Positions 1-5,744 of a DNA stretch of 20,341 bases are shown here, piece after piece. Numbering within the stretch: the stretch's first letter is position 1; each line of letters opens with the position of its first letter. Both the position numbers and the translations under genes were made by a program. Source of the stretch: a virus; IMG/VR virus record IMGVR_UViG_3300043446_001339, positions 1 through 20,341 of that record; one strand, given 5' to 3'. The notes below the pieces were generated by a model. That model was not told where the DNA came from. It saw only the letters and a list, made by a program, of their open reading frames with translations, and did not search any database.

Positions 1-130
1 CCAAAAAATCATCCTTGAAGCCTGGGAATCTTTTGTTGATCTGGTTGACCATGTCCCAAACATATTTTTTCCAACCATCACGCAGTCCTAGATCAACGTA
101 ATGATTCAACAAGCGCTCTCTTTCTGACAT
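1..130 (-). CDS. Hypothetical phage protein, partial (N-terminal 43 residues)
   Basis: Only the start of this gene is in the window; it runs off the left edge. The visible protein begins MSERERLLNHYVDLG and continues through GLRDGWKKYVWDMVNQ to GFKDDFL. The ATG at 130 shares a base with the TGA of the upstream helicase (TGATG), and GGGAG lies 7 bases upstream, so it is translated as the next gene of the replication operon. It is rich in charged and aromatic residues with no visible membrane segment. I do not know its function; its position after the helicase suggests a replication-linked accessory protein, which is inference. Confidence 0.75.
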   Translation of the reverse strand, partial: MSERERLLNHYVDLGLRDGWKKYVWDMVNQINKRFPGFKDDFL

Positions 131-1089
131 CACGGAACTCCCTTATAAAACTCCATAGAAGAATCGCCTTGTGCCTGTACGTATTGCATTGAGTCAGAGT
201 TGAACCACAGACTGATCGATGGCTCATGCTCACCATTGCGTTGCTTCCTGCACAACAATCTAGCATCAGGGTCTTTATACATCTTGCTGTTGATGCTGTG
301 CAACTTCATGTCGTCTTCCTTGGCTTTGTTGCGCCACACCAGCATGACGTTGTCCACCTGATCAACAATTGACCCACTGCCCTTGTTGTCGTATTTGTCG
401 GGAACTTCATTTTCATCCTTGGGCTTTTTAAGGTGGTGGATGAGGTGAATGTGAATGTTCATGTCCCTAGCGATACTGGTCAACTGATCAACAAAAAGCT
501 TCTGTCCGTTGTAGTCATCCTCGCCACGCACACACTTCATCAGTGAGTCAATGAACACATGATTGATGCCCAACTCTTTGGCCGAGTATTTCGTCATGCC
601 AAGCACATGATCAGATGATGCTGTTCCCTGTTGATCGTAGAACCACATCCATTTTTCAATCCATGACCCAAACTCATCGTAAAGACCCATCAGAATTTGA
701 CGGCCTTTCTCCCCTGCAAACTCTTCTGAATATGGATTGACACCTATGAATTGCCGAACCATGCGCTTGATGGTAGTCACAGGTTTCATCTCGAAACTGG
801 CAATACAAATCTTCTGCCCTTGACCAATCAGCGACAGAGCAATTTGTGAAGTCATCAATGATTTGCCATGACCGTTTTGCCCCGACCATAGAGTGACTTC
901 CCCAGGCCGAAAATCAAAGTATTCCTGCGTCTTGCTCCACGGCAGGTATATCTTGGTAACTTGCGAATCGTTAAGCAAATCATGCTTTGCATCCTCAATC
1001 CAGCCAGCCGCTGGCTTGACCATTGCACCGACATCCGTCTCATGCAAATACGCCTCGAAATCAATGTCGTCGGGTATCAAGTTGTACAT
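130..1089 (-). CDS. DnaB/Twinkle-like replicative helicase (RecA-fold ATPase)
   Basis: A 319-residue RecA-fold ATPase likely to unwind phage DNA at the fork as a hexamer. The N-terminal ~65 residues are non-catalytic. Walker A is GQNGHGKS near residue 72, and the Walker B strand is HVFIDS near residue 180. A catalytic-Glu-like FEMK follows Walker A by about 30 residues, and HLIHHLKKP matches the H motif. KGSGSIVDQVDN and KQRNGEHE match the DNA-loop and arginine-finger regions of DnaB-type enzymes. There is no primase domain, so a primase must come from elsewhere. Candidate starts are TTG 1104, ATG 1095 and ATG 1089. I chose 1089 because GAGGA sits about 8 bases upstream; 1095 is close behind. 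It overlaps the end of the upstream gene (stop at 1061-1063), which implies coupling. Confidence 0.93.
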   Translation of the reverse strand: MYNLIPDDIDFEAYLHETDVGAMVKPAAGWIEDAKHDLLNDSQVTKIYLPWSKTQEYFDFRPGEVTLWSGQNGHGKSLMTSQIALSLIGQGQKICIASFEMKPVTTIKRMVRQFIGVNPYSEEFAGEKGRQILMGLYDEFGSWIEKWMWFYDQQGTASSDHVLGMTKYSAKELGINHVFIDSLMKCVRGEDDYNGQKLFVDQLTSIARDMNIHIHLIHHLKKPKDENEVPDKYDNKGSGSIVDQVDNVMLVWRNKAKEDDMKLHSINSKMYKDPDARLLCRKQRNGEHEPSISLWFNSDSMQYVQAQGDSSMEFYKGVP

Positions 1090-1423
1090 ATCCATCTTCC
1101 TCAATTACTTCACATTCGGGTGTCCAAAACTGATACAAGCATTTGCTATTGTCTGAATAGCTTGATGTCAAAAGTATCGGTTTTGCTCTCTTTGCCTGTT
1201 CGTAAAAAGCCCTGGCCCTGTCCTTAGATGCACAATGTATGCACACGACAAGGCCAACAAGAAATCTCAGGTCAACAAGATAAGGATTGTCCTGGGAGAT
1301 ATCGATTTCCGGGGTCACCTGATCCCTGTCCCACCTAGGGTTCATGCCGCTGTCACCCATAAAAATGATGGGTGGCTTAAACCCACGCCTACGCATGGTC
1401 AGCAATGGTTCATGGCCGTTCAT
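1061..1423 (-). CDS. Hypothetical protein of the replication operon
   Basis: A 120-residue protein beginning MNGHEPLLTMRRRGFKPP. I do not recognise the family. The start at 1423 forms an ATGA overlap with the stop of the upstream gene (1420-1422), and this decides it over the longer in-frame starts at 1489 and 1468. Visible parts are an IIFMGDSG stretch, a hydrophobic strand LVDLRFLVGLVVCIHCA, and a C-terminal aromatic/acidic region ending EEDGYVQLDTRRH. Its tail overlaps the start of the helicase gene by about 29 bases. The position between a Rep-associated protein and the helicase suggests helicase loading or another replication accessory role, but no motif proves this. Confidence 0.75.
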   Translation of the reverse strand: MNGHEPLLTMRRRGFKPPIIFMGDSGMNPRWDRDQVTPEIDISQDNPYLVDLRFLVGLVVCIHCASKDRARAFYEQAKRAKPILLTSSYSDNSKCLYQFWTPECEVIEEDGYVQLDTRRH

Positions 1424-1803
1424 ATGTCGCCCTGGAAGCCCGACACAGGTCGATCTTTGTTCAGCCATGATGCCTTGAACCCTGCCCAACCATTCTCACA
1501 GCACAGTTCGATGGCTTGCTGGGGAGTAAGGCCAGATAACTTAATCTCTCCGACAATCTTTTTCCATGCTGTGGCGGTCAAAGGCAAGTATTTGGCCTTG
1601 CGGATACGCATCCAATCCTGCCAAGCTTCCTCGGTAACGCTGGATGGCCTTTCTAGGGCTTTTTCAGCCTTGACGGGTGTCTTGGCCTGTACCGTGATGG
1701 ATTGCGTCTCTAAGACCCGTTCTATGCCCTGCAAGAGGGATTCACGCATCACCGCAATCAACTCATTCAATATGGCCTCTGCGGCCTGTCTGTTTTCTGT
1801 CAT
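1420..1803 (-). CDS. Small replication-associated protein (O/Rep C-terminal-like)
   Basis: A 127-residue protein, first gene of the leftward replication unit. The start at 1803 is set by a near-perfect AGGAGGAG five bases upstream; the longer reading from 1821 has no ribosome site. The N-terminal half is helical (AEAILNELIAVMRESLLQGIE). The C-terminal half contains WQDWMRIRKAKYLPLTATAW and then a helix-rich segment ending in CCENGWAGFKASWL. That Ala/Trp-rich ending, from memory, is shared by the C-terminal domains of many replication-initiator or helicase-loader-like proteins of proteobacterial phages. Function is inferred from this and from the helicase two genes downstream. It has no ATPase motif. 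Confidence 0.82.
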   Translation of the reverse strand: MTENRQAAEAILNELIAVMRESLLQGIERVLETQSITVQAKTPVKAEKALERPSSVTEEAWQDWMRIRKAKYLPLTATAWKKIVGEIKLSGLTPQQAIELCCENGWAGFKASWLNKDRPVSGFQGDI

Positions 1804-1865
1804 AACTCCTCCTGCGAACATTCTACGGGTAGTATCTTCATCATAAACGTCAGGGTTTTCACCTA

Positions 1866-1894
1866 TTCATAAGATTGTAAACAATATGCTGTAA
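1866..1894 (-). promoter_or_regulatory. Candidate sigma70 promoter for leftward replication unit
   Basis: Reading the minus strand, TTACAG (1894-1889) and TATGAA (1871-1866) are separated by exactly 17 bases. Each matches four of six consensus bases. It points to the replication genes whose first start codon is at 1803. It overlaps a face-to-face candidate promoter on the plus strand. Seen only by pattern. Confidence 0.4.
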
Positions 1895-1902
1895 GCTTAT
1901 GA
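1867..1902. repeat. Inverted repeat TCATAAG / CTTATGA between divergent units
   Basis: TCATAAG at 1867-1873 and CTTATGA at 1896-1902 are exact inverted copies 22 bases apart. The two candidate -10 boxes fall on the two arms, so a dimeric regulator bound here could control both directions. The gap is long for a simple operator, so the symmetry may just reflect the paired promoters. Confidence 0.4.
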
Positions 1903-1903
1903 T
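1875..1903 (+). promoter_or_regulatory. Candidate sigma70 promoter for acetyltransferase/phosphoesterase unit
   Basis: TTGTAA (1875-1880), a 17-base spacer and TATGAT (1898-1903; five of six consensus bases). Transcription would start near 1910, leaving a leader of about 23 bases before the ATG at 1933. It faces and overlaps the leftward candidate promoter. Confidence 0.5.
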
Positions 1904-1932
1904 TCGTAATATTTTCTGATTGCCGACCAGAC

Positions 1933-2367
1933 ATGATCGACATGGGCATCAAGATCAAAAAGGTTAACCCACACAGGGAAGAGACGAAGCTTTTGCTCAA
2001 CCGTCTTCAAAAGGAGTGCCTTCCTTATGACCAACCATACTCTACTGACTCTGGTTATTGGTGGGTGGCTTTTGACGGTGATGATGCTATTGGCTTTGCT
2101 GGTTTCACTCAGACCAGGCAATGGCTGGATTGCGCTTATCTTTGTCGGGCTGGTGTGGTGTCCCGTTATCGCGGCCATGGCCTTCAGAAACGATTCATCG
2201 ATATTCGAGCAAGATACGCAAAACGAATCGGATATAACTGGATGATCACCGATACAACAGATAACTATCCAAGCGCAAATTCACTCATTTCATGCGGCTT
2301 TCGGCTGTATGAACCCGCTCAGAAATGGGCATTCAAACACAGTTTGTACTGGCGAAAGAGGTTGTAA
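1933..2367 (+). CDS. GNAT family N-acetyltransferase
   Basis: A 144-residue single-domain GNAT protein, close to the usual length of the fold, which would transfer acetyl from acetyl-CoA to an amine. The acetyl-CoA motif A is visible near residues 75-85 as VVSRYRGHGLQKRF, matching R/Q-x-x-G-x-G/A. The later NYPSANSLISCGFRLYEP matches the N..S...GF segment of motif B. The start is ATG 1933 or ATG 1942; neither has a convincing Shine-Dalgarno, and an in-frame stop at 1900-1902 excludes a longer form. The stop overlaps the next ATG (TAATG), so the phosphoesterase is coupled. The substrate cannot be told; phage GNATs may modify host proteins, DNA bases or virion proteins. A second reading frame with two membrane segments is nested inside. 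Confidence 0.9.
   Translation: MIDMGIKIKKVNPHREETKLLLNRLQKECLPYDQPYSTDSGYWWVAFDGDDAIGFAGFTQTRQWLDCAYLCRAGVVSRYRGHGLQKRFIDIRARYAKRIGYNWMITDTTDNYPSANSLISCGFRLYEPAQKWAFKHSLYWRKRL
2027..2245 (+). CDS. Possible nested small membrane protein (alternate frame)
   Basis: A 72-residue reading frame lying wholly inside the acetyltransferase gene in the +1 frame. It starts with ATG 2027 and has AAGGAG ten bases upstream (2011-2016). It encodes two strong hydrophobic segments (about residues 5-28, LLTLVIGGWLLTV onward, and 34-52, WIALIFVGLVWCPVIAAM) followed by a polar acidic tail. This is the layout of small holin-like or inhibitory phage membrane proteins. However, hydrophobicity in this frame follows directly from T-ending codons in the acetyltransferase frame, so it may be chance. 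The outer gene is certain; this one is speculative. Confidence 0.3.
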   Translation: MTNHTLLTLVIGGWLLTVMMLLALLVSLRPGNGWIALIFVGLVWCPVIAAMAFRNDSSIFEQDTQNESDITG

Positions 2368-3365
2368 TGGGTTTAGCAAAAGTCACAGACAAAGAGTTCA
2401 TTGAAATTTTTAGGTCTAGCACTTCTTATCGAGACGCGGCAGAACGCATGGGCATCATCGTTAGGTCGGTTTTAAGGCGCAGGAGACGCTTAGAAGCCAA
2501 ATACAAAATTGCGTTGGAAGTGATGGACACGCCAAACAACTTTAAGCAAAAACGAAATCACAGTCATTTGCAGACTGCTCACTTGCATGTTCCACGACTT
2601 AATTTAGGCATTGAAAATGGCACAGTACTTATCTTCTCAGATGCTCACTTCTATCCAGGTCTACGCACGGCGGCTTTTAAGGGTCTACTTTGGGCCATTG
2701 GTGAACTTGCTCCAACTGCTGTCATTGCAAATGGAGATGTATTTGATGGCGCGACTATCTCGCGTCATCCCAGGATTGGCTGGGACAACAAGCCATCAGT
2801 CATTGAGGAGCTTAAGGCTTGCGAAGCTTCAATGGGGGAGATTGAGGAGGCGGCAAAAAAGGCGCGGCACAATGTTCGTCTGATCTGGCCTCTAGGAAAC
2901 CATGATGCGCGGTTTGAGAACTTTTTGGCCGCCAATGCCCCGCAGTATGAGCATGTCAGAGGTTTTAGCCTCAAAGATCACTTCCCCGCCTGGACTCCGT
3001 GCTGGTCTTGCTGGCTAAACGATGAGACTGTGGTTAAACACCGATTTAAGGGCGGTATCCATGCCGTCCACAACAATACCCTTTGGTCTGGCAAAAACAT
3101 GGTTACAGGCCATTTGCACAGCCTAAAGGTATCTCCCATCACCGACTACGATGGAGTGCGTTACGGGGTCGATTCTGGCACTCTGGCAGACATCGATGGA
3201 GAGCAATTTCGAGATTACCTAGAAGAAAACCCGACCAATTGGAGATCGGGTTTTGTGGTGCTGACCTTTGTTGACGGACAGCTACTCATGCCAGAATTGG
3301 CAATGAAGTGGTCAGACGACTTTATTCAATTTCGAGGTCGTCTTGTAAGTCTGAAAGGGTTCTGA
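2367..3365 (+). CDS. Metallophosphoesterase with N-terminal helix-turn-helix
   Basis: A 332-residue protein with a calcineurin-like phosphoesterase domain. All core motifs are present in order: SDAHF (D-x-H), NGDVFD (G-D-x-x-D), GNHD, GIHAVH (metal His) and GHLH. They lie between about residues 90 and 260, so the two-metal site looks intact. Residues 1-50 form a helix-turn-helix-like segment (DKEFIEIFRSS, AAERMGI, SVLRRRRRLE), a fusion seen in phage members of this family that suggests DNA targeting. The start is ATG 2367, overlapping the acetyltransferase stop with AGAGG upstream, not the longer 2325 frame. Likely substrates are nucleic-acid ends or nucleotides, but the motifs do not decide. 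The 3' end overlaps the convergent gene ending at 3322. Confidence 0.92.
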   Translation: MGLAKVTDKEFIEIFRSSTSYRDAAERMGIIVRSVLRRRRRLEAKYKIALEVMDTPNNFKQKRNHSHLQTAHLHVPRLNLGIENGTVLIFSDAHFYPGLRTAAFKGLLWAIGELAPTAVIANGDVFDGATISRHPRIGWDNKPSVIEELKACEASMGEIEEAAKKARHNVRLIWPLGNHDARFENFLAANAPQYEHVRGFSLKDHFPAWTPCWSCWLNDETVVKHRFKGGIHAVHNNTLWSGKNMVTGHLHSLKVSPITDYDGVRYGVDSGTLADIDGEQFRDYLEENPTNWRSGFVVLTFVDGQLLMPELAMKWSDDFIQFRGRLVSLKGF

Positions 3366-3522
3366 TGCACTGCTTCAAGGCTTTGGTTTCGTCTCTGAGG
3401 GACTTCAAAACAACCATTGCCTCTTCATACTTGCGAAGCGCCAGGGTGTTGTACAAGTCCTTCTCTAGCGCCCTGATAGCAAGGCAGTGAGAACCGTAAT
3501 CATTCAACTCGGTCATCCACAT
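3322..3522 (-). CDS. Small coiled-coil protein downstream of Cro
   Basis: A 66-residue hydrophilic, helix-forming protein with heptad-like spacing (LEKDLYNTLALRKYEEAMVVLKSL, then LKQCIRTLSDLQDDLEIE). ATG 3522 has AGAGG six bases upstream and lies inside the last codons of the Cro-like gene, so the two are co-translated. It converges tail to tail with the phosphoesterase gene, overlapping by 44 bases. I do not recognise the family. A protein coupled to a repressor could be an anti-repressor or partner, but that is context only. Confidence 0.7.
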   Translation of the reverse strand: MWMTELNDYGSHCLAIRALEKDLYNTLALRKYEEAMVVLKSLRDETKALKQCIRTLSDLQDDLEIE

Positions 3523-3685
3523 TTTCGGCCTCTTTAAACCATTCAGGTTTGAGTTCCTTTAGCTGATACACCCGAAGCAATGGCACACCCGTCTTCTTCC
3601 ATTTGTAGGTCGAAGGAGGAGTCATGCCAAGCAACTTGGCGATCTCATATAGCGTTGCGTGTTTGGTCAATTCTTCTACTTTCAT
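3500..3685 (-). CDS. Cro-like transcriptional repressor
   Basis: A 61-residue DNA-binding protein of Cro size. The helix-turn-helix is TLYEIAKLLGMTPPSTYKW, followed by KKTGVPLLRVYQLKELKPEWF, the typical W-K-x-x-G-I/V-P ending of lambdoid Cro and YdaS-type regulators. The start is taken as ATG 3685; a longer in-frame reading from 3721 adds an unlikely Cys/Ser-rich lead. No strong ribosome site is visible. It is divergent from the early operon starting at 3811, and the palindrome at 3735-3751 between them is its likely operator. No CI-type partner is present in the window, so whether this works in a lysogeny switch or only for early shut-off is open. Confidence 0.85.
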   Translation of the reverse strand: MKVEELTKHATLYEIAKLLGMTPPSTYKWKKTGVPLLRVYQLKELKPEWFKEAENVDDRVE

Positions 3686-3710
3686 GCCGCATATGTTAGC
3701 GGACAATCTT

Positions 3711-3739
3711 TTGCAAGACAACTACTTTTTGAATATAGG
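3711..3739 (+). promoter_or_regulatory. Candidate early promoter (rightward)
   Basis: TTGCAA (3711-3716), a 17-base spacer and TATAGG (3734-3739); each box matches four of six sigma70 consensus bases. Initiation near 3746 would give a 65-base leader before the first early gene. The -10 box is overlapped by the palindrome at 3735-3751, so repressor binding there would block it. Confidence 0.5.
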
Positions 3740-3751
3740 GTTTATCCCTAT
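3735..3751. promoter_or_regulatory. Candidate Cro operator palindrome
   Basis: ATAGGG-TTTAT-CCCTAT is an exact 6-base inverted repeat with a 5-base centre, 17 bases in total, the size of lambdoid operators. It sits in the divergent region between the Cro-like gene and the early operon, over the -10 and start of the rightward candidate promoter. I found no second full copy nearby. Confidence 0.6.
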
Positions 3752-3810
3752 GTCCGAATGCGTTGAAGATGGTGGTAAGATGATCTCCGCAACGACAACA
3801 AGGAGTAAAC

Positions 3811-3990
3811 ATGGAAGCAACGGTACAAGTGAACAACAGTGACAGCATCAACATCCAGAACAGCATCTATGACGATGAAATCATCTTTTCTATCTGGAGG
3901 TCTGGCGCTCATGTGGCAACCTATCTTAAACAGGACGACCTCAAGAGATTGGTGGCCGAACTGTCTAGGTTCATTGAAGTAGAAGCTTAA
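3811..3990 (+). CDS. Small hypothetical early protein (59 aa)
   Basis: First gene of the rightward early operon. It encodes 59 residues starting MEATVQVNNSDSINIQNS and ending LSRFIEVEA. AAGGAG lies six bases before ATG 3811, an excellent ribosome site. The middle (IIFSIWRSGAHVATYLKQDD) looks like beta strands and the end like a helix (LKRLVAELSRFIE). There is no membrane segment and no recognised family. First-gene position under a Cro-type operator suggests an immediate-early product, possibly a host-takeover or regulatory protein (inference). Confidence 0.75.
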   Translation: MEATVQVNNSDSINIQNSIYDDEIIFSIWRSGAHVATYLKQDDLKRLVAELSRFIEVEA

Positions 3991-4000
3991 GGAGCAAGCA

Positions 4001-4219
4001 ATGTTTTCAATTTTCACAAACATGATCATCAACCCAGCCAGCGGCAAGATGTACACCAAGATGGGCAAAGACCTTGTCTCTGATGACGGCAGGTACTTTG
4101 TCAATGTTGGCGACACCTATGTTTCTGAAACTGGCCGTGTTATCCAGAAGGTCGGAGACGAATGGATGGATACCGCCACCGGGAAGATGACCCCGAACCA
4201 AGACCCGTTTGATTATTGA
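4001..4219 (+). CDS. Hypothetical early protein (72 aa)
   Basis: A 72-residue protein with AAGGAG eight bases before ATG 4001. The sequence has repeated short glycine-turn strands: NPASGKMYTKMGKDL, SDDGRYFVNVGDTYVSE, TGRVIQKVGDEWMDTATGKM. These look like tandem beta-hairpin units of about 15-20 residues with the pattern (S/T)G-(K/R)-x-(Y/I)-x-(K/N)-(V/M)-G-D. Such repeats occur in small all-beta phage proteins, but I cannot assign a function. Confidence 0.78.
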   Translation: MFSIFTNMIINPASGKMYTKMGKDLVSDDGRYFVNVGDTYVSETGRVIQKVGDEWMDTATGKMTPNQDPFDY

Positions 4220-4230
4220 TGGAGAAAGCA

Positions 4231-4425
4231 ATGGAAAAAGTAATGCAAATGCCAACGGAAATCTGGATTCCACCTGTGGGCGTAAAGACCACACAGCCCT
4301 GGATTCATGCCAACCACCCCGAGTACGTTTATCGACCTGGGGGTGACGTTCAATCTATCTGGAGAAAGTACGGATGGACACCCCCAAGCGAGAAGATGAC
4401 ACCACCCCCGCCAGAAAAGAAATGA
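4231..4425 (+). CDS. Hypothetical early protein, proline-rich end (64 aa)
   Basis: About 64 residues. ATG 4231 has GGAG six bases upstream, matching the style of its neighbours. An alternative ATG at 4219 would overlap the previous stop but lacks its own ribosome site. The protein has several Trp and Pro (EIWIPPVGVKTTQPWIHANH, SIWRKYGWTPPSEK) and ends in a Pro/Lys-rich tail. No known domain is seen. It overlaps the next gene by an ATGA junction at 4422. Confidence 0.65.
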   Translation: MEKVMQMPTEIWIPPVGVKTTQPWIHANHPEYVYRPGGDVQSIWRKYGWTPPSEKMTPPPPEKK

Positions 4426-4670
4426 CCTTCACAAACTGGCTGATGTTTTGGAATTTCGAGGAGGAGAGATTGAAAAACTACATCGAAGAGTACAAAGAAC
4501 AAGAGGCACATGTTCAGTATTGCCCCTACTGCATTGAACCCCGCAAAGGCAGATTGATGTGCTGTGGTGAGTCACATTGGATTGACTTCAATGATTTCGA
4601 TGATGACACGCAAATGCAGATCATCATGGAGGAATACGACAAGGCTTTTCGGCCTCGGGACAATAAATGA
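4422..4670 (+). CDS. Small zinc-ribbon-like protein (82 aa)
   Basis: An 82-residue acidic protein. A Cys cluster QYCPYCIEPRKGRLMCCGESH gives C-x2-C followed 9-10 residues later by C-C-G-x-x-H, a plausible single zinc site. The N-terminal part is aromatic (MTFTNWLMFWNFEEER) and the C-terminal half is acidic. ATG 4422 forms ATGA with the previous stop; the longer frame from 4374 would overlap the previous gene by 52 bases and is less likely. Function unknown. Small zinc proteins of this kind in phage early regions often bind nucleic acid or host factors (family knowledge, not shown here). Confidence 0.7.
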   Translation: MTFTNWLMFWNFEEERLKNYIEEYKEQEAHVQYCPYCIEPRKGRLMCCGESHWIDFNDFDDDTQMQIIMEEYDKAFRPRDNK

Positions 4671-4843
4671 CCGATCAAGAAATCAACAAGGAAATTTTGA
4701 AGATCATCATGAGAGCATTTCAAGTGTTGATTCAATCAGAACCAAGACTGAAAGAAGACGATTGGAATGTTGTCTACACGGCAACCACAATTGTCGGCAT
4801 GGAATTGTTAAGCATGGAAGAGGAAACTGTTTATGAGCATTGA
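4667..4843 (+). CDS. Small hypothetical protein upstream of Sak (58 aa)
   Basis: A 58-residue helical, acidic protein (MTDQEINKEILKIIMRAFQV ... MEEETVYEH). ATG 4667 overlaps the previous stop as ATGA, and its own end overlaps the Sak-type gene by 11 bases, so translation is coupled on both sides. No membrane segment or metal site is visible. No family recognised; its fixed place just before the annealing protein hints at recombination, weakly. Confidence 0.65.
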   Translation: MTDQEINKEILKIIMRAFQVLIQSEPRLKEDDWNVVYTATTIVGMELLSMEEETVYEH

Positions 4844-5450
4844 AAACCTGATGAAACTCAACGTGAACAACCACGTTGAAAAGAAAAACAACCTGTCTTA
4901 CCTGTCATGGGCTTGGGCATGGGCTGAGGCACTGAAGGCCGATCCTTCTGCTACCTATGAAACCCAGTTCTTTGATGGCAAGCCCTTTGTAGACATCAAC
5001 GGCACGGCCATGGTGTTTGTAACGGTCACCATGTTTGGCAAGCCCATGACCTGTCAACTACCCGTCATGGATTACAAGAACAAGGCTATCCCCGAGCCTG
5101 ATGCCTTTGCGGTCAATACGGCCATCATGCGGTGCATGACCAAGGCGCTGAGTCTGCACGGGTTGGGTCTGTACATCTATGCCGGGGAAGACCTACCGCA
5201 GGACGATCAGAAAGGCCCAGGAACGGTTATCAAGGCACTGCCTACCGTATCCCTGCCTGATGACCGCAAATCGCTCATGCATGACGTTGCCGAGGCCATC
5301 AATCAGCACATGCATTCTGATGATGTCCTGGGCGCATATGAAGAGGCTTCTGGAGTAACCGACTCCGAAGAAAAGACCTATCTTTGGTCTTTGCTTGACA
5401 GCAAAACTCGGTCTGCAATCAAACGTGTTTCCGCTGAACTGAAGGAGTAA
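4833..5450 (+). CDS. Sak-type single-strand annealing protein (DUF1071-like)
   Basis: A 205-residue protein resembling the DUF1071/Sak group of phage recombinases, which anneal complementary single strands during replication and recombination. Recognition rests on YLSWAWAWAEALK near residues 23-35 and the segment from PDAFAVNTAIMRCMTKALSL to GLYIYAGEDLP at about 88-124, both hallmarks of that group. The core spans about residues 1-125. The remaining 80 residues are a linker and a helical tail (SLMHDVAEAINQHM, TRSAIKRVSAELKE). The next gene encodes a protein with an SSB-like acidic tip, the usual partner arrangement of annealing proteins. It ends in an AGGAG that serves the next gene. Confidence 0.85.
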   Translation: MSIENLMKLNVNNHVEKKNNLSYLSWAWAWAEALKADPSATYETQFFDGKPFVDINGTAMVFVTVTMFGKPMTCQLPVMDYKNKAIPEPDAFAVNTAIMRCMTKALSLHGLGLYIYAGEDLPQDDQKGPGTVIKALPTVSLPDDRKSLMHDVAEAINQHMHSDDVLGAYEEASGVTDSEEKTYLWSLLDSKTRSAIKRVSAELKE

Positions 5451-5454
5451 ATGA

Positions 5455-5733
5455 ATGGAAATTTCGATTGAACACAAAGATGGAAAGTACCCGTCATTCA
5501 ATGTTCACCTGTCATCAAAAGCCGGGGCTGATCCCTTTTTGACCATCCGAGGATGTCGCATTGTCGATGGAAGCAAAGGTCAATTTGTGAGCTACCCCAG
5601 CCGCAAACAAGATGACGGCAAATATTGGAACCACATCTGGGCAAATGACAAGTTCAATGCCATGGTGCTGGAGAAAGCAACGGCTGGCAAAAAGCCGTCT
5701 AAGTCTTCTGATGACGACGACATTCCTTTCTAA
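5455..5733 (+). CDS. SpoVG-like protein with SSB-type acidic C-terminal tip
   Basis: A 92-residue protein. Residues 27-50 (FLTIRGCRIVDGSKGQFVSY, then PSRK) resemble the core of the SpoVG fold, a small nucleic-acid-binding family in bacteria. The end, KPSKSSDDDDIPF, is a Lys/Ser linker plus the acidic D-D-D-I-P-F tip by which bacterial SSB recruits partners. No typical OB-fold SSB sequence is visible. The likely role is as the phage's ssDNA-binding partner of the Sak-type protein encoded four bases upstream. ATG 5455 has AGGAG six bases before it. The SpoVG match is from memory of the motif. Confidence 0.8.
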   Translation: MEISIEHKDGKYPSFNVHLSSKAGADPFLTIRGCRIVDGSKGQFVSYPSRKQDDGKYWNHIWANDKFNAMVLEKATAGKKPSKSSDDDDIPF

Positions 5734-5744
5734 GGAGCAATGCA

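Noticed and set aside
1235-1846. 203-residue plus-strand ORF opposite the replication genes
   Set aside because: It lies antisense to two well-supported genes with good ribosome sites; it has no ribosome site or recognisable motif of its own.
1897-2178. 93-residue minus-strand ORF across the acetyltransferase start
   Set aside because: Antisense shadow of the GNAT gene; no ribosome site, low protein-like character.
3314-3343. AGACGAC / GTCGTCT hairpin at the end of the phosphoesterase gene as a terminator
   Set aside because: Seven-base stem with a 16-base loop but no T run on either strand; it lies in coding sequence of two convergent genes.
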